From assembly GCA_033085395.1 (NCBI GenBank), contig JANQBS010000230.1:1-61869 (forward strand): a DNA stretch of 61,869 nt. The letters are read 5' to 3'. Every line of letters begins with the position of its first letter. The stretch's first letter is position 1. The stretch is from Xanthoparmelia taractica (Eukaryota; Ascomycota; Lecanoromycetes; Lecanorales; Parmeliaceae). Below, piece after piece: positions 49,768 to 61,869 of this stretch. A program made the translations under genes and the position numbers. Under the pieces are notes generated by a model that made no database searches, was not told the origin of the DNA, and saw only the letters and a program-made list of their open reading frames with translations.

Positions 49768-52700
49768 CTACGAGTGCAGCCTCTTATTGGGAGGTACTAC
49801 CGTGACCTGACTGCTAGGATTGCGCGACAACTCCCTCCGATGCTCAAATGGATTGCGGTTTTCTTCCGGCGTGCTACCCTGATGAGTGGACCCATCGCTG
49901 TCTGATTCGTCCTTGGCCTTGTTGTCGAAGGTGAGGAGGTCGAAAGGATTGACCTCAAACTCGCGACTCAGAAGGGCCACGTTCTCGACCGTAAGCGCAG
50001 GGGTCGGGAGCTTGATTCGCATTGATGAGGGAGTGGGAGGCAAGGATATGCTCAGCTGGCGCGGATTGGGATTGCTGGCTGCCAGCAGCTTTGAATCGCG
50101 GGAGATGATGGCTTGTTCTTCAGAACCGAGAAACTGCAGATTGACCTTGCTCTTTCCAATACCCCTTGATTTGGCGTGGTCTGACGCCGCTGGCGTTTGA
50201 TCATCTTCGCTGTTTCTGTGAGGGCTGATTGGATCGCTAGGAGTGGCAGGGCTGGACTCAGTGCAGATGCTACTGTTGTCGATATGGGGGATCCGGAACG
50301 CCTCACTGAGTCGACTTCTCCGTTTGCCTTCAACGGCCCATTTGAGAAGCATGTCTTCTAGCATCTTTCCTCTGACAGGCTTGGCAAGGTAGTCATCCTA
50401 TAGAGTTTAGTTATCAGCATCTCTTCTCGAAGCAAATGTTTGCAGTATAAGGTGGGTCTGAGGGATAGGATAGAATAAGCCTGTTTCTCACAACCCAGGT
50501 TTCAGCCCAGAATGTGGTGCCAAGGTGGGGAAGCCCCTCTATAGTCTCCTATATATACATACCATGCCTGCTTGAGTGCACTTTTCCCTGTCACCTTGAA
50601 TAGCGGAGGCGGTCATGGCTACGATAGGAAGCATCCGTATGCTGGCAATAGCTGAGTAAGGGCTATGATGACGGATGAGATGGGTTGCTCGATAGCCGTC
50701 CAGGACAGGCATTTGGCAGTCCATGAGGATGATATCCGGTTTTGGGTGAGTCGTGCTGGAAGCTTCCAATAGATAGTCGAGAGCTTCCTTGCCGTTCCAT
50801 ACCGCACTCGCGGAGAATCCGAACTTCCTTACCGTCTTGAGAGCGATCTGCTGGTTTAGAGCACTGTAAAAAGAATATTAGCAATACGGTTCATGGGCAC
50901 GGAAGAGCATTTGCCGGAAGGAATTGTAACATACTTGTCCTCTACAATCAAAACATGAACAGTCTTCCGGTCGATCTCCTGCTGGACTGGTTCCTCGTTT
51001 GAGCCTTGTCCAGAAGACATCGGTTCTGAGTAAATCCCAGTCCGGCTAATGAGAGGACTGGGTGGGGCCACATTTTGCAGGAGATGTCCGATGACACTTG
51101 GCGGGGCAGGAAGGCATCTGGACTTTGTCATATTCGAGCAAAGTCTCTCTGGCGCAGAAGTTGCATCCACAAGGTGTGGGCTATGCTTTGTAGATTGCGC
51201 CTTGTTGAATGGAATCCAAAATGTGGTTGTTGTGCCTTGGCCGAGCTCTGATGTCAAATTGATGTCGCCGTGCATTAATTCAACAAGCTGACAATTGTGA
51301 GCATTCTCATACTCCGAATTATGGAGAAATAGGTCTTTCGTACATTCTTACTGATGGTCAGTCCAAGCCCAGTCCCACCAAATCTCCGAGCCGTACTGGA
51401 ATCAGCTTGACTGAAAGGCTTAAACAGCCGGTCCTGCACCCCCTTTTCAATTCCAATTCCCGTATCCTGTACAGTAAAGAGAATTTCAATCGAATCACCC
51501 GTCTCTTTTTTGCTTGCAACGGTCAGCTTGACGTAACCTGCCGTCGTGAATTTGATGCTGTTGGTCAGTAGGTTGGTGAGAATCTGGCGTACGCGGCCTG
51601 GATCTCCCATCACTACCAGATCCTGCTCAATATCTCTATGGACATCGCTTCTAAAGTGTATGTTCTTTCTCTCCGCGGCAAAAGACAGCATTTTGCACAC
51701 GTCTTGAACTACAATTGACAGAGAGAACGGTATCTCTTCGATGTCCAATCTCCCGGACTCGACTTTGGAGAGATCTAAAACATCGTTGATGACAGTCAAA
51801 AGGCCATTCGCAGACCGTTGGATGCTCTCAGTAAAATCTCGTTGCTCCTTGTCGAGATTGGTATCCAGTAGAATTTCTGACATGCCGATGACTCCTGCTA
51901 TTGGCGTACGAATCTCGTGTGACATGTTGGCCAAGAATTGACTCTTGAGTTTGCTTGCCTCTTTCGCAGCATTCTCAGCATTCAATAACCTGATATTCTC
52001 CTTTTCCTGAGATTGAAGCTTGTCATCCCTTTCCTTGAGTTCAGTTACATCAATGCTGATGGAGATCAACCCATCAATGTCTTTTTCATCCATTCGTCCG
52101 CTGCCCCCCTTCTTTGTGCCAAGTATTGGAGCAATTTGTGTACGATACCACCGATTCTTGCCCTCAACCTGGTGTTCAGCACTCCACTCTGTTATCTTGC
52201 CTTCCAGAATCAACTGAATCAAGTCTGCAAACATGTCCCAGTCTCTCTTCCCCTGGTGTTCACGGAAATACGCGAAGACGTTTTTCCCAATCGCTTCTCT
52301 CATAAATTCTGGGGTTTCATCCTTCCACATGAGCTCGCCTTCTAGAAACGTGATGTTCTCTTCCCGGTCGATCGCCCAAATGGTAATCTTTGAGTGCTTG
52401 ATCACGTTAAGGAATTGTTCCCGGGTTTTCTTAGCCTCCTGGCGGGCTTCCACTAGGTCATGAATATCGGAATAGGATCCAAACCATTTCACAATCTTCC
52501 CAGATTTGTCTCGTAGCGGCGAGCTCCTGGCCTGCATCCTGCGGAGTCATTGGCGTCAGCTTTTCGTTGTTCGAACATAATTTAAGCTTATACGACTGCT
52601 CTAGGAAGTTAAAGGGTAGGAAAGGCCCCCAGGACTGCCCTCGAAACAATCTCAAGATTCGGGTTTTAGCTTCAATCACTAAGATACATACCAGCGCCAA

Positions 52701-53891
52701 GCACCATCATGATTTCTAAGACGAAATTCCATCACATAATCTTGACCTGTTTTCAGGCAGTGACCCCACTCTTTCATCGACTGAGTCAAATCATCTGGAT
52801 GACACGGTATCCGATCCGCAGGCATCCCAATCGATTGATCCGCGGTAAGCCCTGTATAATTGTACCATGAGGGAGAACAGTAGTCTTGTAGCGTGTGAGC
52901 TTTGATTCAATCACGGGTTCGGGACCCATACCTATACGACCGTCTGGGGTAGTAGTCCACAGCTATTGTCGGAATTTAGTACCTTCTAAATGCCTGGGCA
53001 ATAGCTAATGAGAATACATACCATTTGAGGTAGTGCTTCACAGATTAATTGGAATTGCTGTTCATTCTGTTCGTTCTGTTCGCTCTGGGCCTTAAGCAAA
53101 TCTGTGTACCAAGTCACATCCTTCAATGCACAGACGGCAGCTTGGAAATCTCCAGTCTTCTCATCGTAAATGCATTGACCGACGACCTCGTAGACTCTTT
53201 GCCTCATTTGGGAGTCCATGATGCCAACCCTTAGTCTGCTAAAGGGCTGCTGGGTCCGGCACAGCTTGACAATGGGGAATTCAAATTGTTCAAGCTCTCG
53301 TTCAAAATCCTCGGTGAAAAGCCTATAGCGAGAGATAACATCACCCCCGTTCTCGGAGACTGGATCTGTATCGAAGTGCATGATCCGGGATACTGCTTTG
53401 TTGGGTACGGCTAGACTTCCATCTTGCCACAGAGCAATGACAGGTATGTCCGTTGCATCAAGCATAGCATCCTTCATCCGCATGAGCTTGTCCGTCTGGG
53501 AGAGAGAAGCTGTGGAGCTTGATCTGTCAGGCGCATCATGTTGGTTACTGGCCGATACTGGGGATGCTTGCACTTGAACAGGTTCACGTTGGGAGAGCGG
53601 AGGAAGATGGGAGGGCGATAATCGTGGGGCTTTCTCACGGAACGGAATAATTTGTGAGGTTAGAGCAGCACCACATTGCCAGCAATGAGTGCTAATGGGA
53701 GAACTTGCGTCGTCATCATGTCGGAGATCTGCACGGAACTGACTCCAAGTCTCAGATCGACTCCGCGTTCTAGGAAAGGAAGGCCGCGCTTCAAGTCCCG
53801 CTCCTGACAAGGACTTTTTTAAGGTAGGGTATGAAGGCAATCTTGGATCCACAGATGATGAAGTCGGAGGAGGGGCGTATGGCATGTCCAT
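49768..53891 (-). CDS. Hybrid histidine kinase with PAS domains
   Basis: Exons (minus): 53891-53022, 52962-52932, 52884-52692, 52538-51344, 51287-50935, 50863-50563 and 50397-49768, giving 1190 aa. The N-terminus is Ser/Pro-rich. It is followed by a PAS-like region (TDIPVIALWQDGSLAVPNKAVSRIM), a second PAS/PAC (MLWTTTPDGRIDYCSPSWYNYTG...WRWMQARSSPLRDKSGKIVKWFG) and a third (ITIWAIDREENITFLEG). No membrane segment is seen. The kinase core has the H-box NMSHEIRTP (His about 571), N-box RQILTNLLTNSIKF, DTGIGIE and GGTGLGLTIS. One receiver follows, with VLIVEDN, phospho-acceptor Asp about 929 (ILMDCQMP), MTASA and AKPV. It would feed the Ypd1 phosphorelay. One exon is only 31 bp; the 153-bp third intron is the longest. 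It diverges from PCNA. Confidence 0.92.
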
Positions 53892-54532
53892 GACCGCGTT
53901 CGAACGTCTCTTCTGCGGTCATTAAGAGCTATAGAAAGCTGAGGTGTACGCTGCCCAGGTAACAGCGAGACGTTACTAGAGAGTGCAATGGTGAATTTGT
54001 AGCGTAGCTTATGAGGTGCAGGGGAAAATGAGCGTCTTAACAGATAGAGGATGCCCCATTGCATATCCGTGATGTCTTCAAGGAGGCTTCTCTAGAAAAG
54101 AAAGACGCTTCCAGCAAAGAGTCGTCATCGCTCTGTAGCTTACGGGAAGATTCACAGCGCTCTTGCCTACCACGAGCCCTTGCATCGTCGAGTTTTCGCT
54201 TGCTTTAATGCTCATGCTTAGGGTCATGGGGATGATGTCGCGGACTCGCGGTTTCCCTCATTTTTGAGACCTTATATCCGGTCTTTATCTCCAGCACTGT
54301 ATTTTAGCGTGATTTGGCGCGAAAGATCGCGAAACGCGGACAGTGACCAAATAGAAAGAATCAATTTCCTCCACTCTGACAGCGACTGGCAGTACCAATT
54401 CGCATCATCACCTTCAAGTTAGCATACTGCCTGATTGCGTGTTCGAGTATCCGTTAGCTCGCCAGCATAAGTAATAGCAGTAGCGAAGCCGCACTCCTTA
54501 TCGACCAAAGAATATTCAGCTATCCACCAAAG
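53892..54532. promoter_or_regulatory. Divergent promoter, histidine kinase / PCNA
   Basis: 640 bases between divergent genes. A cell-cycle-type motif pair lies at 54313-54338 (separate entry), about 200 bases before the PCNA first exon. No gene seen. Confidence 0.6.
54313..54338 (+). promoter_or_regulatory. E2F/MBF-like site pair upstream of PCNA
   Basis: TTTGGCGCGAAA (54313-54324) fits the palindromic E2F consensus TTTSGCGCSAAA. ACGCG (54334-54338) ten bases further is the core of the yeast MluI cell-cycle box bound by MBF. In yeasts, PCNA is a classic MBF target in G1/S. Binding here is inferred from sequence and position only. Confidence 0.55.
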
Positions 54533-55523
54533 AGTATGCGGCTTTCAATTACAACGATTTTGTGTCCTTTATGCTGACGATGTATCACAGTGCTTGAAGC
54601 ACGGCTGGAGCAGGCCAATCTGCTGAAGAAGGTAGACGATCTTTGATCTAGACTTTGAATATATACTCAAGCCGCCACCAGGTCGTCGACGCTATCAAAG
54701 ACCTCGTACAAGACTGCAACTTCGACTGCAATGACTCCGGCGTCGCCCTCCAAGCTATGGACAACTCCCACGTCGCTCTCGTCTCCATGATGCTCAAAGC
54801 CGAATCCTTTTCCCCTTTCCGCTGCGATCGCAACGTCGCCTTGGGTATTAATCTTACCTCGCTCATGAAGGTGCTGCGATGCGCGCAAAATGAGGACATA
54901 TTGACATTGAAGGCGGAGGATGCGCCAGATGTTGTGAACTTGGTGTTCGAAAGCAGCGAAAGTGATAGGCTGAGCGAGTATGATATCAAGCTTATGGACA
55001 TTGATCAAGAGCACTTGGGCATACCTGAGACTGACTACGCGGCTACGATTACGATGCCTTCGGCGGAATTTCAGAGAATCTGTAGGGACTTGATAGCGTT
55101 GTCGGAATCAGGTATAGGGGTACCCGCGGCAAAGCGTGTGTCATAACGCTAATGTGTCTTGAAGTTGCCATCGAAGCCACAAAGGATGGCGTCAAATTCT
55201 CCTGTTCGGGCGACATTGGCAACGGAGCCGTCACCCTTCGAAGCCATACCAACGTGGAGAAACCAGATCAGAATGTCGAGATCGCCCTTTCGGAACCCGT
55301 CGCCCTGACCTTCTCCCTCAAGTACCTTGTCAATTTCTGCAAAGCTAGCGGTCTCTCAAGTACGGTCAAACTATGTCTGTCGAACGAGGTGCCGTTGCTC
55401 GTTGAGTACGGTTTGGCATCAAATAGCTACCTGAGATTCTACCTAGCTCCCAAGGTTAAACTTCTTGGCCCTCTCACTTCCGATGCTTGCTGATCCGTTG
55501 TCTAGATTGGTGACGAGGAATGA
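54533..55523 (+). CDS. PCNA: PCNA sliding clamp
   Basis: Exons 54533 (one coding base), 54591-54631, 54682-55111, 55165-55454 and 55506-55523, giving exactly 259 aa, a typical fungal PCNA length. The start codon is split: A ends the first exon (GTATGC donor), and TG opens the second after a CTGACG branch and CACAG end. The product reads MLEARLEQANLLKKVVDAIKDL, VQDCNFDCNDSGVALQAMDNSH, the interdomain region LGIPETDYAATITMP, and YLRFYLAPKIGDEE at the end, the last five residues coming from the final 18-bp exon. PCNA forms a homotrimeric ring on DNA that tethers polymerase delta and repair enzymes through PIP boxes. All four introns are 50-57 bp, so coding exons alternate closely with introns at the 5' end. 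Confidence 0.95.
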
Positions 55524-56981
55524 TGATGGATGCGGGATGAAGACTACGATAAGCTCTGGCATGGGCTAGCAGTCTGCGTGAACTTATAGTTATGACAAGT
55601 CGCCCAGGATAGAGAGTTGATGTAGGAAGGTATTGTCAAAGACTTCGTGTGCATGCAGGACTAAAGGGACGCTGCTTAGCAGACTCGAGTATACAAATGC
55701 CAAATCTGACTTTCCAGCCTCATCTAATGTAATAGAGCAAATATCCTTGAGCCGATTCGAAAGCATACACAAAGTTCTTGAGGGTGTTTGCCCTCTTTGC
55801 GGCCTTGTTATGCACAGGTGTTTGAGACCTCATATCCAATAATTTCCTTCCCCCTTCCCATTCTCTTCAGCACCTACAACCCATCGTCTTCTTACCCCGC
55901 CTCCCTAACAACTCTGAACATCAACGGCCCAAATCACGGATAGCAATCCGCCTCTCTCTCATATTCATATTCATCTTTCTCTAAACCCTGCCCTCCTCTT
56001 CCTCTTCCTCTTCCTCTTCTTCTCTCTTCCTTTATTTGCATCCTAAGAACCCTTCTACTCTTCCCTTAAACAGCACCCTCTACATGCCAATCAGTTTTCT
56101 CGCAAATACACACTTATACCAAAGTCTTTTTATTATAGATGCTCCGAGCGCCCTTGATCAGAATTTTGGCAGTCACCGGAGTGGAATGGATATGGCGCTG
56201 TTGCGTCTCACATTTCTAGGTCGATTGGATCATAGATCATAGTGGTGCAATTTTTTGGAAGCCTAGGAGCTTGTATTGTGGGACTGCTATGATGCAGGTG
56301 CAGGTGCAATACGCATATTCGATGGGCGTAAAGCAAGGAAGGATAGCGTGGTGGTTGGTTCGAGAGTGTGCGTGATGCTTTTATGTTAGTAGCTCGGCGG
56401 TATTTCAGTCGGTGAGGAGAGGGGGGGGTGTCCAGAGTTGCAATGCTGAGGTTGTTTTAATCAGTAAAAGCTTAGTATCTCTCTTGCGTTCATTATTCAC
56501 GTGGTTACATGCTGTGGTTGACTGTCTCTATTCTCTGCTTTCATGATAGGGTGGGATGTTAGAAGATGATCAGCTGTTAAGGGGAAGAAGCGAGCGCATG
56601 GATAAGGAGGGTGGAGGGGGGTAGTTGCACATAAGCATTGCTAAGGCTCATATTAATCGGGTGAGAAGACTAGGTGGGTATGTGGAGGGGTTGGCGGATG
56701 TGATTGGTAGGTACGATGAAGCATTGAGAGAGCTTTTCCGTTTTGATTTGTGCAGCGTGCGTTTGTTAAATATGGTTGTCCTAGGAATCTTGATTGGTAG
56801 GCTGAGGCTGCACCTTTGGATTATGGCTGAGGTGGATGAGTAGCCTAGATGCTGTAGTGGTGAATGAGATGTTACTGTTGGGGTGGTTACGGGCCAGCTG
56901 TCATGGAAGGGCATCCTCATCAACTTCATGATTGCATATTCGACGACATCAACAGCTCGGACGGTCAAAATTGGCGCTTTG
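55524..56981. other. Convergent 3' region, PCNA / TED1
   Basis: About 1.46 kb. No gene recognised; open frames are under 75 codons on the plus strand. Contains a CTTCCT-type pyrimidine repeat at about 55990-56030. Confidence 0.5.
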
Positions 56982-59096
56982 TTAGCTATGCCACAACAGC
57001 CAAAAATACCACACAAGCACGAAAAACCCCACATTCAGCACGCTCAACTTAAACTCATCATACACCGCCAGCAGCCCTTTACGCTGCTTACGCCTGGGCT
57101 CGTCGAGGGCAATATCGTTCCACCCTTTATTGATCGTGATGCTTTGCAGATCCTCATCCTCCATCTCGTCCTCGACAGTAGGAGGCTGGTACCCGTAACC
57201 GCTCCCAGGGGTGATGCTCCTAGATCCAGCAGATGGCCTTGCTGCGAGGCCGTTTTGGGAAGAGGTACTTGAGGAGCTGGCGTGGGATGGTATGTCTTGC
57301 AGTTTTGTGTTTGATGACCTGGTCCTAGAGAGGGGCAGAAGGGAGCCATTCGTGTTAGTACTAGCTGGCGTTGGACCATAGGCGATTCTGATTGCTCGGA
57401 CGAACAACGCAACGAGCGTGACTGCCAGTAGAAGCCCGTATCGCATGAAGACAGACAGCTGGTCCGGCAGTAAGCAAAGATGACTCTGTAGCGTGGGAGA
57501 TTTCAAAGCATTTTGGCTGGTAGCCTTCCCCTCTTCATCCACAGGGTTCCACAAGCTCAATAGCAGGAACCCAGGCCTGCGAACACCCATGGCCCAGGAT
57601 ATCGACTTGACGGTGACTTCTCGTATACCGCCATTCTTTGAAGTGTAGCCTCGATGAATGACGTCGCAATAGTCATGATCGTCTCCCGAGAAAACGTAGG
57701 ATACGTCTCCGACACGCTCCACAAGCTCCTTCGATATCTCTTGCGTGAGGACATTCTGATACTGCACGCCTTGCTGGACAGCGATCGCATTCGCATCGTC
57801 CTTCTCTGGCGCTTCGCCACTATTGGTTTTGGATGGGGGGTACCGCTCTCGGAGAGGTCCGCACGGTGTTCCTGGAGCTCGGTATAGAGGAACATGGGTC
57901 AAGATGATCGAGGGTATATCTGTATTTGTGACGGGGTCAAAGTCCAGCGGTATCGTCCAGGGGCGAGACTCGTCAATATCTATGATGTCGTTTTTGATGA
58001 TTTCATTCTCGTGCTTTCCATGCCGCACTCTGAGCTCTCGAGAAATTGCGCGAGCTTTCGCTCCTTTAGCCGTGTGAAGGAAGTGTTGCACCGGGCCCCA
58101 AATGTCTCTGTTCGATTCGTCTACCCCTTGGCTGCCAGTAGCGGGATTGGGTTGCCCCTTTGCGCTCAGAGATACGGTGTCGAGAGACACAAATGTGTGA
58201 TTTCCCACAACGTCTATCCTGTTCCCATCTCCAAAGTAGGCCTGGAATCTCTTCCTTGCGGGTAATCGTATACCATTCCCAAGCCCAAGGTCATGATTAC
58301 CAGGAAGCCCAACCACCATCTTTCGATTCTTTTGACCCTGCCCACCTCGTAGCCATGTATCGAAGAATATGCGCGCGAATCGTTTGTACTCTTTCAGCCA
58401 GAATCTGCTGTCGTATCTTCGCCATCTCTTATCCACGCTTTCCTCTCCTTCGCCTTTACCTGTCGACCACTCTCGTCCTCCGTCAAATAGATCACCTAGG
58501 AAGAAGACAGAACTAGGAGCTAGAACAGTCTGGATCTCCTGGAAAGATTTGCGAATGTAGAGGTCAGTGTAGCGAACTGTAAGCGTAGAAAGAGGCCAGG
58601 GACGTCCTGGGTAGGTGTGGGGATCGACCAGTTGAGGATCAGCAATGAGGGCGACGTGGTGGGGAGTAGATGTAGCCGGCTAAAGACTCAGTCAGCGCAT
58701 ATTCTTCCGGGTTGTTCTTTATACGGTGATCTAAAATACCCAGCTTTCCCAGCTGCTCCAGGCGCAACCCTCTACGCTGCGCCTGAAGACAACCTCCTCG
58801 CCCCACCAGAGCACCACCCACCAAACTATGATCAAGACAAGTGGCATGATGAATAGGTCTGTGGGCCTCCAGGACCGTAACATCCCTACCAACCCCAGCG
58901 CTCGTCTCCATATCTGTTTCCAATCCACGTGCGTCAGCAGCCTCGAGTTTGAAGGATGCCATTGAACGGGACTATTTTGTAGGATGGGTATGTAATTCCC
59001 TAAATATAGAGGCAGCTCGTCTGAAGTACGACGCTTGTTGCCGGCCTGATTAATCAAGCCATTGCGAAAGGGGTGCCCGTTCTGGTGGGAGCTCAT
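56982..59096 (-). CDS. TED1: Ted1/Cdc1-type metallophosphoesterase (GPI-glycan remodelling)
   Basis: Exons (minus): 59096-58740 and 58679-56982, giving 684 aa. The ATG at 59096 is the first in frame. A membrane anchor (TDLFIMPLVLIIVWWVVLWWG) precedes the lumenal phosphoesterase: ALIADPQLVDPHTYPG, FFLGDLFDGGREW, VVGLPGNHDLG, ILTHVPLYR and YVFSGDDHDYC, the metal-binding set of Cdc1/Ted1/PGAP5 proteins. The 60-bp intron restores the first of these. Two more hydrophobic segments follow, one after the catalytic domain (YGLLLAVTLVALFVRAI) and one at the C-terminus (VGFFVLVWYFWLLW). Ted1 removes ethanolamine-phosphate from GPI anchors in the ER so that cargo can exit. Choice of Ted1 over Cdc1 is by overall likeness. 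Confidence 0.87.
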
Positions 59097-59533
59097 ATTA
59101 CGGCTGTTGTCGTACGAGTAGAACCGGTCATTGTGAGAGTAAAGGCTCGACAAGTGCTTGGGAAAAAAAGGGGTATCGAGTTAGATTAGTAGTCTCGCAC
59201 GCTGGAGTTTCATGAGCCCCAAGACTGTAAGATGCAAGAAAGTATAGGAATTTTGGGATATCTTTCAGGGACGAGGGGGAATCCGCCGGTTGCGAAGTCA
59301 GCCCTACCGTACGCCAAATTCATACTGCCGCCTCGGTAACAGCTTGGATTCTGGTGGCATCTGTGATATCAAGTAGGCTGATATACAGAGTAGACACGAG
59401 AAAGTTTCGCACAGAATGATCAAATGTATAGATGACGAAGAGCTCGTGAGCTCTGTGCAATGCAATTATAATTATGTACATTTTAGCCATGCCAAAGCCC
59501 AATTGTAAAACAGCCCAAAGTGATATTGATCGA
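59097..59533. other. Intergenic, TED1 promoter / zinc transporter 3' region
   Basis: 437 bases between two minus-strand genes. An in-frame extension upstream of the TED1 ATG lacks its own ATG. Nothing else recognised. Confidence 0.5.
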
Positions 59534-61483
59534 TCAATGCGAATGATCCTCCCCTGTATGCATGTCGGCCTCGACTGTGCTCGGTGCACAGCATTGACTG
59601 CTTTCGTCACACTCATCCCTACAATCAAGCAGGCAGGCTTCGGCCTCATTGCGCATGCTGCCCGCTCTGCTGCCGCCCTTGCTTCCTGTTCTCATTTTGG
59701 GCGATCCGGACCCTTCATTGTCGGAGTGCGGTGCTGAGGTATGTCGGTGCTCGCTGTCCAAGCAAAACTCTGGCTGTATGGTAGAGGAGTGAATCCCATA
59801 CTCATGAAGGCATCGCCGAATTTGCCGGGCAAGCAGCATGTATCGCGCGGATCCTTCACCCTTAAAATCGAATTCGACTTGAACATGTAGCGATGCGACT
59901 ACTTTGGCGTCGCTCAGCTGCCATACGTGTAGATGGTGACAACTCAGGATCCCTGGAAGCTCCTCAATGTCCTCCTTGATATCGTCAACGCTGATGCCTG
60001 CCGGGACCGCTTGGAGTAAAATCCGTGATGCTGCTTTGCATAGCGGAATGGCTGACCCTAGGATGATAAGAGTGATGACAAGGGAGATTGCGGGGTCCGC
60101 GTAGGGCGTCCAAAAGTAGTCCGTTAGCCAGATGGCGAGGGCAGCACAAATGACACCAACATTCCCTAGAGCATCTCCCGCAACATGTAGGAAGACGCCG
60201 CGCATGTTAAGATCTGCATGCGAGTGATCTCCGCTACCTTCTTGCTTTGGCTGGTTGTGGTTGTGATTATCATGCCATGAGTCGTGACGCTCGTCACTTT
60301 TGTTTTTATGAGAATGTCCAGCGTGCTCTGCATGCTCGGCAGAGCCGTTGCTCTTGGCATGTCCAAGGAGTGGAGTGTCTTCTGTCGGCTGCTGCTCATT
60401 AACGTCCATGGCTCCGTCACCTTCACACTCACTACCTTCTCGAGAATCAATGTCTTCTAGTCTGCTTTGTGCGATGATATCTTGCCTGAAGCTCGCGGGA
60501 TGGATGTGAATATCGTCCACAGAGGGGTACCTATTTCTAGACCCTGAACTGTTTTGACGATGGCGGCGTCGAGTACCGCTGGCATGAGATTTTCGCATAG
60601 ATAAGGGCGACGTCGAACCTTTAATTGTTGAGTCATCCTCGTCACTTGGAGTAAACCCCTTGGAGCTGGAGCTGGGTTGATCTCCAGATCCTTCTCTTAA
60701 TCTGGTTGCTGATTTTGGCCATCCTGCTACTGTACTTTGTGGCAACACATCTGCAACGTTCCCACCTTCATCAGCTATCGCCTGGTAAGGTTCTCCGCCA
60801 ATGCTGGAACTGTGGCCTTCCTCTGCTGTCGCAATCTTATCGGCTCCACCGTGGGAATGGTCGTGACCACCTCCGTGACTATGGCCATGCTCATGGAAGA
60901 GAAACAGGCCGAGGATGTTGGATAGGAGGCCACAGCATCCAACTACGAGGATGAGTTTTGGATTTGAGACTGTTTGCGGTTCGGCGATTCTTTGTATTGC
61001 CTCTAGGAAAATGGATAGGCATAGAGCAACTAGGAAGACTCCATTGACCAAGGCCCCTAATGTTTCCGCACGTTGCCACTGCAGGACTATTAGAGCGCTT
61101 TCGATCCGGGGTCAAAAGATTCTGGTGGTTACATACCCCATATGTGTACATCTTCGAGCTTGATTTTTGATGTGCCACTTTGACCGCCCACAGTCCGACA
61201 CAGAGCGAGAGGACATCGTTGAGCTGCAGCATCTTGTAATTAGTATCATGATACGTAGGTGGTAGTCCTGTGAGGGAGATCATATTATGACTGACCATAT
61301 GAAAGGAGTCGGCGACGAGGGCCAGTGAGTGTACGGCAGAGCCTGAGATTCCATTAGCTCTGCCACGAGAAGAATCGCCCGGCTAAGACAGGAACCAAGC
61401 TCACCAACGATGAGTTCTAACAGGAAGAAAGCTGAGTCGATTGCTAGCAGTATGATGATTCTCGTAGACTTTGATGGAGCCAT
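59534..61483 (-). CDS. ZRC1: Vacuolar zinc transporter, CDF family (Zrc1/Cot1)
   Basis: Exons (minus): 61483-61405, 61342-61296, 61223-61137 and 61078-59534, giving 585 aa. TM1 (IIILLAIDSAFFLLELIVG) and TM2 (HSLALVADSFHMLNDVLSLCVGLWAV) are assembled over three splices. TM2 carries the zinc-site pair in DSFHMLND. TM5 has the second pair, HVAGDALGN. Between TM4 and TM5 lies a long His-rich loop (HEHGHSHGGGHDHSHGG and further HAGHSHKNK clusters), longer than in yeast, with Ser-rich acidic stretches. The cytosolic C-terminal domain has the ferredoxin-like fold segment CHHLHVWQLSDAKVVASLHV. It exchanges cytosolic zinc for vacuolar protons, giving zinc and cobalt tolerance. Introns are 58, 72 and 62 bp. 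Confidence 0.94.
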
Positions 61484-61869
61484 GGTGACGGACGTTGTGC
61501 TCCAATGTAATCGGGCGGCAAAAGGTTTATCGCTCGTCTCAGTCCAGTCTCGCGTGCTGGAAATCTGATGTCCTGTACTTGGGGCACCAAACCCATATGA
61601 CAGAAGTGCTGTGGCAGTGAATAAGATAATGAACGGATGAGTGAATGAAAAATTGATGTGGGGAAGATTGGTGTTTGACAGGAGAGGCGCTACCTCATAT
61701 TACGTAAGCAAATTCTCGCGGCAACAGCCGCCTTTAGTTCTACCGTAGAACTTCTACGGTAGGCCAAAACCATGCGTGTCTCCTCAGCACTGGCTCTGTA
61801 GTGACAAATACTCGTATACTCGAGTATACTCGAGTATATTTGCTTACGTAATACTCGAGTATGAGTATA
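61484..61869. other. Zinc transporter promoter and inverted-repeat element
   Basis: Upstream region of the zinc transporter. Its distal half is occupied by the short inverted-repeat element at 61698-61853. The window ends inside repeated CTCGAGTATA motifs. Confidence 0.6.
61698..61853. mobile_element. Short TIR element (MITE-like), 156 bp
   Basis: Perfect 16-bp inverted repeats, TATTACGTAAGCAAAT at 61698-61713 and its reverse complement at 61838-61853, bound a segment without coding capacity. Reading the ends as TA plus CGTAAGCAAAT gives a TA target site, as for Tc1/mariner-derived MITEs. Inside is a second perfect inverted repeat, TACCGTAGAA-C-TTCTACGGTA (61741-61761), and near the right end a tandem CTCGAGTATA repeat that continues past the element. 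Confidence 0.65.

Overview
The window reads as nuclear DNA of a filamentous ascomycete (Pezizomycotina). Genes are dense, on both strands, and cut by short introns (mostly 47-90 bp, GTNNGT donors, CTAAC/CTGAC-type branch points). The left end carries an AT-rich block with the signature of repeat-induced point mutation (RIP). The gene content (SIN3, class I myosin, Polo kinase, a HET-domain protein, a hybrid histidine kinase, PCNA, Ted1, Zrc1) fits that group. A narrower placement such as Leotiomycetes would be a guess. Exon structures below were built by eye from splice signals and reading-frame continuity.

1-5.86 kb: a nest of dead transposable elements. A minus-strand Ty3/Gypsy remnant still shows reverse-transcriptase motifs and a ruined gag zinc knuckle. 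It is interrupted by a 692-bp element with 154-bp LTRs and a 5-bp target duplication, which looks like a TRIM. Three copies of a ~273-bp terminal-inverted-repeat MITE with TA target sites lie in the same block. Composition then switches abruptly to normal gene-rich DNA. The first gene inside the boundary is a HET-domain gene.

6-31 kb: HET protein (-), secreted fasciclin protein (+), SIN3 corepressor (+), class I myosin (-), 14-TM-type MFS exporter (-), ANCHR-like zinc-finger protein (-), and fumarate reductase fused to cytochrome b5 (+). SIN3 and myosin converge on a G-rich repeat.

31-49 kb: a very pyrimidine-skewed unknown gene (-), OPA3-like mitochondrial protein (-), Polo-like kinase (+), MutL homologue (-), DHHC palmitoyltransferase Pfa4 (+), DapA-family aldolase (+), unknown secreted protein (+), and 2-hydroxyacid dehydrogenase (+).

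49.7-61.9 kb: hybrid histidine kinase (-) and PCNA (+), divergent over a shared promoter with E2F/MBF-like motifs; then Ted1-type phosphoesterase (-) and Zrc1-type zinc transporter (-). The right edge carries another short inverted-repeat element. Most genes are housekeeping and have no obvious pathway link to their neighbours; no biosynthetic cluster, CRISPR array or rRNA is seen. The least ordinary parts are the transposon nest, the unknown C-rich gene, and several unusual splice arrangements: start codons isolated or split by introns in myosin and PCNA, and a 63-bp intron carrying an in-frame stop in the MutL gene.
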